5,213 bases of DNA. Source: Thermoleophilia bacterium. Lineage in GTDB: Bacteria > Actinomycetota > Thermoleophilia > Gaiellales > Gaiellaceae. The notes under the pieces are model-generated. The model saw nothing but the letters and a program-made list of their open reading frames with translations. It was not told the DNA's origin and ran no database searches. The position numbers were made by a program, and so were the translations under genes. Positions 1 through 4,509 of this stretch are shown here, piece by piece. The stretch's first letter is position 1. Every line of letters begins with the position of its first letter. Location: NCBI GenBank assembly GCA_025933895.1, contig JAICZB010000191.1:1-5213 (forward strand). Reading direction: 5' to 3'.

Positions 1-312
1 GAGCCAGCCGAGTCGAGGCACGGCGAGCGCCTCGGCGGGGATCTTCCAGGGGAAGCCCATGCAGACGACGAGGTCGGGCTGCACGGAGGCGAGGAGCGGC
101 GCGATCGTGCTCCTGCGCGCAGGCAGGAGGACGTCGAGCTCATCCGGTGCGCCCAGCACGAGCTCGACGTTCGAGTCGCCGGGCGCAGGGCCTCCACCCG
201 GGCTGCGGATCGTCAGCAATGCGACGGTCTCGTGGCCCGCCTCCCGCACGACCGCGTCGAACCCGGAGAGCACCGGAGGGATCCGCGTCACGATGACGAC
301 GCGCCAGCTCAT
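1..312 (-). CDS. Formyltransferase-fold protein, N-terminal part (cut by the window edge)
   Basis: The open frame begins at ATG (310-312) and continues for 104 codons off the left edge, so only the N-terminal part is present. It opens with a beta strand typical of the fold (MSWRVVIVTRIPP). The region near residues 86-104 reads PDLVVCMGFPWKIPAEALAV followed by PRLGWL. This matches the stretch in methionyl-tRNA formyltransferase and related N10-formyltetrahydrofolate-dependent enzymes (Formyl_trans_N) that precedes the catalytic Asn-x-His; that motif would lie beyond the edge. The start overlaps the stop of the dehydrogenase upstream in an ATGA arrangement, which implies translational coupling. 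The first 80 residues diverge from true Fmt: the usual FxGTPxFA opening is absent. I therefore infer a formyltransferase-like paralogue acting on an unknown amine, perhaps a nucleotide sugar, and not the housekeeping fmt. The fold is fairly certain; the substrate is unknown. Confidence 0.7.
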   Translation of the reverse strand, partial: MSWRVVIVTRIPPVLSGFDAVVREAGHETVALLTIRSPGGGPAPGDSNVELVLGAPDELDVLLPARRSTIAPLLASVQPDLVVCMGFPWKIPAEALAVPRLGWL

Positions 313-1046
313 TCGTCCCGCAGGATCCGCCCGCCCGACGACTGATTCCGCGCCTTGACGACGAGCTCGTCCACATTCACGTGCCAGGGCCGGGTGAGCG
401 CAAAGAGGATGCAGTCGGCGATGTCCTCCGGCTGCATCGCGTCGACGCCCCGGTAGACGGCGGCGGCCTTCTCCTCGTCGCCCTTGAAGCGGACGAGCGA
501 GAAGTCCGTCTCGACGAGGCCGGGATCGACGCTCGTGATGCGGATCGGCCGGCCGAGCAGATCCTCGCGCAGCGCGTAGGTGAAGCCGCGCTCGGCGAAC
601 TTCGACGTGACGTACGTCGCACCGTTCTCGTAGGCCTGGCGGCCGGCGACGGAGCCCATGTTCACGATGTGGCCCCAGTCGCCGAAGTGCGGCAGGCAGA
701 GCCGCGTCATCCGGACGAGGCCGGCGACGTTGACCGCGAAGACGGGCGCCTCGTCCTCCTCGCTCGACTCGTCGAACGGCGCGCGACCGAGCGCAAGCCC
801 GGCGTTGTTGACGAGGATGTCGAGGCCGCCCAGCCGGTCGACGGCCTCGGCGACGAATCGCTTGGAGCTCACGGCGTCGGCGACGTCGAGCTCGAGCGCG
901 ACCTCCGTCTCGAGCCGCTCGACGCGCCGCGCTCCGCCCACGACGCGCACTCCGGCTCCCGCCAGTGCGGCCGCCGTCGCGCGGCCGATGCCCGACGAGG
1001 CGCCGGTCACGATCGCTCTCTTGCCGGTCAGGTCGACGGGAGCCAC
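309..1046 (-). CDS. Classical short-chain dehydrogenase/reductase, YdfG-like (NADP-dependent)
   Basis: This is a 245-residue cytosolic oxidoreductase, the usual length for classical SDRs. The cofactor-binding TGASSGIG is at residues 14-21, followed by GARR (38-41), whose arginines after beta-2 suggest NADP(H) preference. An acidic DV pair lies at 54-55, NNAG at 80-83, and the catalytic set is Asn106, Ser132, Tyr145 and Lys149 (YVTSK). The C-terminal part (DPGLVETDFSLVRFKGDEEK, then a PEDIAD helix and HVNVDEL) resembles the E. coli YdfG/serine 3-dehydrogenase branch, which oxidises 3-hydroxy acids and reduces small aldehydes. The true substrate here is not readable. I chose GTG at 1044-1046 because it lies just before the first beta strand and no other start codon fits; an AGGGG lies only 2 nt upstream. 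The frame stays open further upstream, but there it is an out-of-frame reading of the neighbouring small gene. The gap to that gene is 40 bp, and the stop overlaps the formyltransferase start. Confidence 0.92.
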   Translation of the reverse strand: MAPVDLTGKRAIVTGASSGIGRATAAALAGAGVRVVGGARRVERLETEVALELDVADAVSSKRFVAEAVDRLGGLDILVNNAGLALGRAPFDESSEEDEAPVFAVNVAGLVRMTRLCLPHFGDWGHIVNMGSVAGRQAYENGATYVTSKFAERGFTYALREDLLGRPIRITSVDPGLVETDFSLVRFKGDEEKAAAVYRGVDAMQPEDIADCILFALTRPWHVNVDELVVKARNQSSGGRILRDE

Positions 1047-1086
1047 AGCCCCTGACTCTATGCGCGTCGCAGATCCGCGTCGGCGG

Positions 1087-1338
1087 CTAGAGCGCGTCGA
1101 CTTTGCTGTGGCCCGGCGCCAGCACCGGGCGGCCGGCCGCGCCGAGCGCCTCGTACTCCGCCAGCGTGAGCGAGACGGGGACGCGACAGTCCGGCGCGCC
1201 GCACTCGCAGGTGAACTCCCAGCGGTCCCGCTCCGGCCCGGTGCCCTCGAACCGCCTGGCCGCTTCGTGCACGTGCGCGTTGACCTCGTGCAGGATGTCC
1301 TGCTCGGCAGGGTCGTGCTTCTCGCGGCGATCACTCAT
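1087..1338 (-). CDS. Small Cys/His protein of unknown function (CECG...C...PGH)
   Basis: This 83-residue soluble protein has no membrane segment. Residues 1-40 are charged and predicted helical (MSDRREKHDP, then HEVNAHVHEAARRF). The second half holds FTCECGAPDC (42-51), the helix SLTLAEYEAL (56-65) and PVLAPGHSKV (71-80). Cys44, Cys46, Cys51 and His77 could bind a metal such as zinc. I recall similar short hypothetical proteins in actinobacteria with a CECG-x-x-x-C core, an LTLxEYE helix and a closing PGH, but I know of no assigned function. The ATG at 1336-1338 is chosen because GGTGAAG lies 5 nt upstream; a longer in-frame start (near 1416) would add a tail unlike the rest. The gene sits 40 bp before the dehydrogenase on the same strand and is probably co-transcribed with it. 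It could be a small regulator or an adaptor; that is a guess. Confidence 0.75.
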   Translation of the reverse strand: MSDRREKHDPAEQDILHEVNAHVHEAARRFEGTGPERDRWEFTCECGAPDCRVPVSLTLAEYEALGAAGRPVLAPGHSKVDAL

Positions 1339-1343
1339 TTGCG

Positions 1344-1350
1344 CTTCACC
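1344..1350 (-). promoter_or_regulatory. Ribosome binding site that fixes the start of the small Cys/His protein
   Basis: On the minus strand the sequence reads GGTGAAG, then 5 nt, then ATG. This Shine-Dalgarno-like match supports starting translation at 1338 and not at the upstream in-frame ATG near 1416. Confidence 0.5.
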
Positions 1351-1441
1351 CGGCGGTCCCTCAACCGCGCCCTTTCGGGATACAGCGTAGAGCGATTGCT
1401 CGCGCGCAGGCAACAAATATCGCGCTGCGAAAGTCCAGCGT

Positions 1442-2563
1442 TCAGCCGTGCGCAGCGCGCCAGGCTCGACCGAGCGCGAGCCGCTCGGGCGGCGTCGGGT
1501 GGCTGAAGAGGAGGACGTAGACGAGCCGGGGCGGCTCGAGATCCGCGAGGTTGCGCCGTGCCAGCTCCAGATGTGCCCGGGCGAAGGCGGCCGGCTCCTC
1601 CGTGAGGTCGAGCGAGCACCGGTCGGCCACGCGCTCGTAGCGGCGCGAGAGCCAAGAGAGCGCAGGCGCCGCGGCCAGCTCGAGGGCGAGGAGCAGCAGG
1701 AGCGCCTCCGGCAAGGTGCGCGGGTCGCCGATCCGCGTCCCCAGCACCGCCCAGAGAACCGCCACGGCCACAGCGGCGCCGGCCATTGCGAGCGCAGTGA
1801 GCTTCGCGACGTGCCGGTCGCGGCGATGTCCCAGCTCGTGCGCGACGACCACCTGTACCGCCGTCGGGTCGGTCGCTGCCAGCAACGTGTCGAAGAGGAC
1901 GACGCGGCGCGTGCGGCCGATGCCGGAGACGTATGCGTTGACCTTCGTCGTGCGACGGCTAGCGTCGGCGACGAGCACCTCCCGTACCGGCACGCCGGCG
2001 TGCTGCGAGAGCCCGAGCAGGTCGTCCGCGAGCGCCTCGTCCTCGAGCGGCCTGAAGCGGTTGAAGAGCGGCTCGAGCACGACGGGCGCGACGAACGAGA
2101 GGAAGAGCACCGCCAGCGCCAGCGCGGCGCCCGCGGGCAGCGCCCACCAGCCCGGCAGCGCGCGCGCGAGCGCTACGGCAGACGTCCACGCGGCCGCCGC
2201 CAGGACGAGCGACACCGCGAGGCCCTTGCCGCGATCCGCGAGCCAGCCGGCGGCGCCGTGGGTGGAGAAGCCCCAGCGCCGTTCCCGCCACCAGCCGCGC
2301 CAGAACGCCAACGGTGTCCGGACGACGGTCGAGAACGCGGTGACCAGGGCGGCGTACGCGGCTGCGGCGGCCACGGGCGCAAGCGACCGCAACGGCGAGA
2401 AGAGCCAATCCCCGAGCGGGGTCCAGGCGAGAGCCGCGAGCACGCCGGCGCCGAGAGCCAGGTCCAGCAACAGGGCGAGATAGAGCGGCCGGTGGTAGGC
2501 GCGCGCCCGCGCGCGCTCGTCCGGCGAGAACTCCTCCGAGACCACTGCCTCTGCGAGATTCAT
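1442..2563 (-). CDS. Integral membrane M48-family zinc metalloprotease (Ste24/CAAX-protease-like)
   Basis: This 373-residue polytopic membrane protease has hydrophobic helices at about residues 26-47, 60-80, 114-136, 141-165, 253-275 and 285-303. An M48 N-terminal region precedes the catalytic part; RRWGFSTHGAAGWLADRGKG (95-114) is typical of it. LEPLFNRFRPLEDEALADDL (163-182) is the linker usual in the Ste24 type. The zinc motif HELGH is at 242-246 (His242, Glu243, His246). The third ligand is probably Glu310 in RRYERVAD, with Asp314 also conserved. SHPTPPERL (354-362) is the customary C-terminal signature. Bacterial relatives degrade misfolded or surplus membrane proteins; no prenylated substrate is implied. 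ATG at 2561-2563 begins MNLAEAV, with a short AGGA 3 nt before it. The frame is open upstream to about 2860, but that stretch is antisense to another gene and lacks family character. The gene is divergent from the hydrophobic mini-protein gene across 102 bp. Confidence 0.93.
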   Translation of the reverse strand: MNLAEAVVSEEFSPDERARARAYHRPLYLALLLDLALGAGVLAALAWTPLGDWLFSPLRSLAPVAAAAAYAALVTAFSTVVRTPLAFWRGWWRERRWGFSTHGAAGWLADRGKGLAVSLVLAAAAWTSAVALARALPGWWALPAGAALALAVLFLSFVAPVVLEPLFNRFRPLEDEALADDLLGLSQHAGVPVREVLVADASRRTTKVNAYVSGIGRTRRVVLFDTLLAATDPTAVQVVVAHELGHRRDRHVAKLTALAMAGAAVAVAVLWAVLGTRIGDPRTLPEALLLLLALELAAAPALSWLSRRYERVADRCSLDLTEEPAAFARAHLELARRNLADLEPPRLVYVLLFSHPTPPERLALGRAWRAAHG

Positions 2564-2588
2564 CGGTCCTGGAGGGTACGTGCGTAAC

Positions 2589-2631
2589 CGGGTTCGGGCT
2601 TTTGCCGTTTTCAGTCCCGAAACCCGAAAAC
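2589..2631. promoter_or_regulatory. Two overlapping dyads in the divergent intergenic region (candidate operator or leader fold)
   Basis: The 102 bp between the protease start (2563) and the mini-protein start (2666) hold two inverted repeats. The first pairs CGGGTTCGGG (2589-2598) with CCCGAAACCCG (2616-2626): ten pairs with one bulged A and a 17-nt loop. The second pairs GTTTTC (2607-2612) with GAAAAC (2626-2631) across 13 nt. They interlock, and no linker is left to span the first stem, so both could not form together in one RNA. The hexamer TTCGGG occurs four times: plus strand at 2593-2598 and 2642-2647, minus strand at 2616-2621 and 2623-2628. The two minus-strand copies form a 7-nt tandem repeat, CCCGAAA. 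I could not place a convincing -35/-10 pair. Operator function is inferred. Confidence 0.4.
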
Positions 2632-2650
2632 AGGCCCTTCGTTCGGGCGG

Positions 2651-2659
2651 AAGGAGGGG
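2651..2659 (+). promoter_or_regulatory. Strong Shine-Dalgarno sequence for the hydrophobic mini-protein
   Basis: AAGGAGGGG, followed by 6 nt and ATG, is close to the ideal anti-16S match. It is the strongest ribosome binding site in the window, and is good evidence that the following very short frame is a translated gene. Confidence 0.8.
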
Positions 2660-2665
2660 TGAGAG

Positions 2666-2824
2666 ATGCTGTTGCTGATTCTGTTGGCGATTCTGGCCGT
2701 CATTGCGTTCGGCGTCGGATTCGTCGTGCACTGGCTGTTCATCGTGGCCGCGGTGCTCGCGCTGATCTGGCTGATCAGTCTCTTCACCGGCGGCTTCGGC
2801 CGAACCGGCGCCAGGCGCTGGTAG
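2666..2824 (+). CDS. 52-residue hydrophobic membrane peptide
   Basis: The product starts MLLLILLAILAVIAFGVGFV and is almost wholly hydrophobic. It has two predicted helices (about residues 2-20 and 23-40) joined by a short turn containing VVHWL, and ends in a basic tail (GRTGARRW). This fits the small 'hydrophobic protein' family common in actinobacteria, about 50 residues with a central FGxGF and a WL pair; the family has no established function that I know of. The start is secure because a near-consensus ribosome binding site lies 6 nt upstream. A strong hairpin 24 bp after the stop suggests a monocistronic transcript. The divergent gene is a membrane protease, so shared control in an envelope response is possible, but that is inference. 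Confidence 0.85.
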   Translation: MLLLILLAILAVIAFGVGFVVHWLFIVAAVLALIWLISLFTGGFGRTGARRW

Positions 2825-2848
2825 GCCGAAAGCACTACGAGGATGAGT

Positions 2849-2873
2849 CGGGCGGCCCATTGCGGGCCGCCCG
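2849..2873 (+). terminator. GC-rich hairpin terminator after the hydrophobic mini-protein
   Basis: CGGGCGGCCC (2849-2858) and GGGCCGCCCG (2864-2873) form a perfect 10-bp stem with a 5-nt loop (attgc). The following TTCCTAT is only a weak U tract, as is common in high-GC actinobacteria. Being symmetric, the hairpin could also act on the other strand, but no minus-strand gene ends here. It lies 21 bp before the next plus-strand gene, so that gene may be expressed by read-through or from its own promoter. Confidence 0.75.
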
Positions 2874-2894
2874 TTCCTATGTCACCTTGCGGGG

Positions 2895-3056
2895 GTGTCG
2901 CGGACCGCGATCTTCCTCTGGATCCTCGCCCTCCTCGTGCTGGAGGTGCAACACCTGAAATGGATCTGGTGGGAGTACTGGGATTGCCGGAGCTGCGCCG
3001 CGAAGCACAAGGACTGCGCCTGCGGCGCGACCCGCTCGTGGGTCATGTTCCTTTAG
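2895..3056 (+). CDS. 53-residue Trp-rich membrane-anchored protein with CxxC...CxC cluster
   Basis: The frame starts at GTG (2895-2897) and ends at TAG (3054-3056). Residues 5-18 are hydrophobic (AIFLWILALLVLEV), forming a single short membrane helix or uncleaved signal anchor. A tryptophan-rich interface follows (KWIWWEYW, 22-29), then DCRSCAAKHKDCACG (30-44) with Cys31, Cys34, Cys41 and Cys43, and a short tail RSWVMFL. CxxC-x6-CxC is a plausible zinc or iron-sulfur site. GGGG directly before the GTG could serve as a poor ribosome binding site. A rival plus-strand frame (2843-3067) covers the same bases but starts inside the terminator stem and gives a featureless Pro/Arg-rich product, so I prefer this one. 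Because of its length and weak start signal it remains a hypothetical gene. I recognise no family with certainty and propose no function. Confidence 0.6.
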   Translation: MSRTAIFLWILALLVLEVQHLKWIWWEYWDCRSCAAKHKDCACGATRSWVMFL

Positions 3057-3061
3057 CTCCT

Positions 3062-3090
3062 TCTTAGATTCAGCTCACGCTGCTCTAAGA
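3062..3090 (+). promoter_or_regulatory. Two-part hairpin between the Cys-rich gene and the first phosphoesterase
   Basis: TCTTAGA (3062-3068) pairs with TCTAAGA (3084-3090). Inside it CAGC (3071-3074) pairs with GCTG (3079-3082) around the loop TCAC, with a 2x1 internal loop between the stems. It lies 5 nt after the preceding stop and 24 nt before the phosphoesterase TTG. No T tract follows, so it is a poor intrinsic terminator; an operator or a leader structure is equally possible. A TAGCCT at 3100-3105 could be a -10 element, but its -35 partner is not evident. Confidence 0.35.
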
Positions 3091-3114
3091 CGCGCGACCT
3101 AGCCTGCGTTCGCC

Positions 3115-4509
3115 TTGAAGCGCATCCTGGTCGTGGGCGTCGCGGGCGTCTTTCTCCTTGGCCTGCTCCTGGGATCTGCCGAGCTGCCCGGCCACAGACA
3201 CGAGGCGCGCGCCGGCGTCCGGCGCGGGATCCACAAGATCCGCCACATCGTGATCATCACGCAGGAGAACCGCTCGTTCGACTCCTACTTCGGCACGTAC
3301 CCGGGCGCCGACGGAATCCCGATGAAGAACGGCGTGCCGGCCGTCTGCAACCCCGACCCGACGACGCGCGAGTGCGTCAGGCCGTACCACGACACGTCGG
3401 ATCGCAACGCAGGCGGCCCGCACGACACGAGCGACGCGATCCGCGACATCGACCACGGCAAGATGGACGGCTTCGAGCGCCAGGCGCGCCGCGGACGCTT
3501 CCTCGCCTGTCACGACACGGACAACCCGGGCTGCTCGCTGACGCCGAGGAAGCCGGACGTGATGGGCTACCACGACTGGCACGAGATCCCGAACTACTGG
3601 GACTACGCGCGCAGCTTCGTCCTCCAGGACCACATGTTCGAGGGCGTGAACTCGTGGAGCCTGCCGGCCCACCTGTCCCTGGTCTCGGGCTGGTCGGCCC
3701 GCTGCGCGAAGCACGGCGCGCCGATGAGCTGCAAGTCCGCGCTCCGGGCGCCGTTCGGCGCGACCGGCCACCACAAGAAGCTCGACTACCCCTGGACCGA
3801 CCTGACATGGCTCCTCCATCGCTACCACGTGAGCTGGCGCTACTACATCGCGAAGGGGAAGCAGCCCGACTGCGGCGACAACGAGATGTTCTGCTCGGAG
3901 TCGCCGCAGAGCCCGTCGACGCCCAGCATCTGGAATCCGCTGCCGCGCTTCGACACCGTGCACCGCGACCACCAGCTCGGCAACATCCAGCGGCTGGGAG
4001 ACTTCTACCGAGCCGCGCGCGAGGGCAAGCTTCCGGCGGTCTCGTGGCTCACGCCGTCGCAGGTGATGAGCGAGCACCCGCCGGCCCTCGTGACCGCCGG
4101 CCAGACCTTCGTCACGCGCCTGATCAACTCGATCATGACCGGCCCCGACTGGAACTCGACCGCGATCTTCCTCTCCTGGGACGACTGGGGCGGCTTCTAC
4201 GACCACGTCGAGCCGCCGCGGGTCGACGGCGAGGGCTACGGGCTGCGCGTGCCCGCGCTCGTGATCAGCCCGTACGCGAGGACGGGGTACGTCGACCACC
4301 AGGTGCTCAGCTCCGACGCGTACCTCAAGTTCATCGAGGACGACTTCCTGCACGGCCGGCGCATCGACCCGCGCACCGACGGACGCCCCGACTCGCGGCC
4401 CGACGTGCGCGAGAATGCGAAGATCCTCGGCAACCTCGTCCACGACTTCGACTTCGCCCAGAAGCCGCGCCCGCCGCTCATCCTTCCGCTCCACCCGCCG
4501 TTCAGCTGA
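3115..4509 (+). CDS. Exported phosphoesterase, phospholipase C/acid phosphatase (AcpA) type
   Basis: This 464-residue enzyme of the phosphoesterase family (PF04185 type) hydrolyses phosphate esters, such as phospholipid head groups or phosphomonoesters, outside the membrane. TTG (3115-3117) is the likely start because it gives MKR followed by a hydrophobic core (residues 4-20) and a possible signal peptidase site after GSA (20-22). No clear Shine-Dalgarno is seen. Family motifs are QENRSFDSYFG (50-60, with Glu51/Asn52 as probable metal ligands), KMDGF (116-120), YHDWHEIPNYWDYA (152-165), WSLPAHLSLVSG (181-192, with Ser182 the probable nucleophile), SWDDWGGFYDHVEPPRV (354-370, metal-binding region) and VPALVISPYAR (379-389). 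Eight cysteines in the mature part (78, 87, 132, 140, 197, 206, 253, 260) suggest disulfides. The family's usual DE before the GGFYDH motif is DD here. A paralogue follows with a 4-bp overlap. I see no obvious PHO box, so phosphate control is unsupported. Confidence 0.93.
   Translation: MKRILVVGVAGVFLLGLLLGSAELPGHRHEARAGVRRGIHKIRHIVIITQENRSFDSYFGTYPGADGIPMKNGVPAVCNPDPTTRECVRPYHDTSDRNAGGPHDTSDAIRDIDHGKMDGFERQARRGRFLACHDTDNPGCSLTPRKPDVMGYHDWHEIPNYWDYARSFVLQDHMFEGVNSWSLPAHLSLVSGWSARCAKHGAPMSCKSALRAPFGATGHHKKLDYPWTDLTWLLHRYHVSWRYYIAKGKQPDCGDNEMFCSESPQSPSTPSIWNPLPRFDTVHRDHQLGNIQRLGDFYRAAREGKLPAVSWLTPSQVMSEHPPALVTAGQTFVTRLINSIMTGPDWNSTAIFLSWDDWGGFYDHVEPPRVDGEGYGLRVPALVISPYARTGYVDHQVLSSDAYLKFIEDDFLHGRRIDPRTDGRPDSRPDVRENAKILGNLVHDFDFAQKPRPPLILPLHPPFS

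Noticed and set aside
1047..1334. A 95-residue N-terminal extension of the dehydrogenase, open in frame.
   Set aside because: It is an Arg/Ser-rich out-of-frame reading of the small Cys/His gene, and the SDR fold begins right after the GTG at 1046.
1398..1409. GAGC-AATC-GCTC mini-hairpin between the protease and the small Cys/His gene.
   Set aside because: A 4-bp stem without a T tract is too weak to call a terminator.
381..1506. Plus-strand open frames (381-1055 and 658-1506) over the dehydrogenase and small gene.
   Set aside because: They are antisense to well-supported genes and have no recognisable domain or ribosome binding site.
2571..2584. GGGTAC as a stress-sigma-type -10 box upstream of the hydrophobic peptide.
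   Set aside because: No GTTT-like -35 element lies at a suitable distance upstream.
1448..2587. A 379-codon open frame on the plus strand, opposite the protease.
   Set aside because: Its product is Arg/Glu/Gly-rich and low in complexity, with no motifs; it mirrors the protease codons.
2589..2631. An H-type pseudoknot formed by the two interlocked dyads.
   Set aside because: No nucleotides remain to cross the 10-bp first stem, so both stems cannot form at once in one RNA.
2564..2860. An extended N terminus of the M48 protease, in frame from about 2860.
   Set aside because: It is antisense to the hydrophobic mini-protein and its control region, is Gln/Asp-rich without family similarity, and the family N terminus begins at the ATG at 2563.
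2843..3067. A plus-strand frame starting with ATG inside the terminator hairpin.
   Set aside because: It starts within the stem, lacks a ribosome binding site and gives a featureless Pro/Arg product; the GTG frame at 2895 has a membrane helix and a cysteine cluster.
3085..4494. A 469-codon open frame on the minus strand, opposite the first phosphoesterase.
   Set aside because: It is a typical antisense artefact of GC-rich codon usage: a Val/Arg/Ala-rich product with no domain, opposite a gene with clear catalytic motifs. The similar frame at 4236-5213 is rejected for the same reason.
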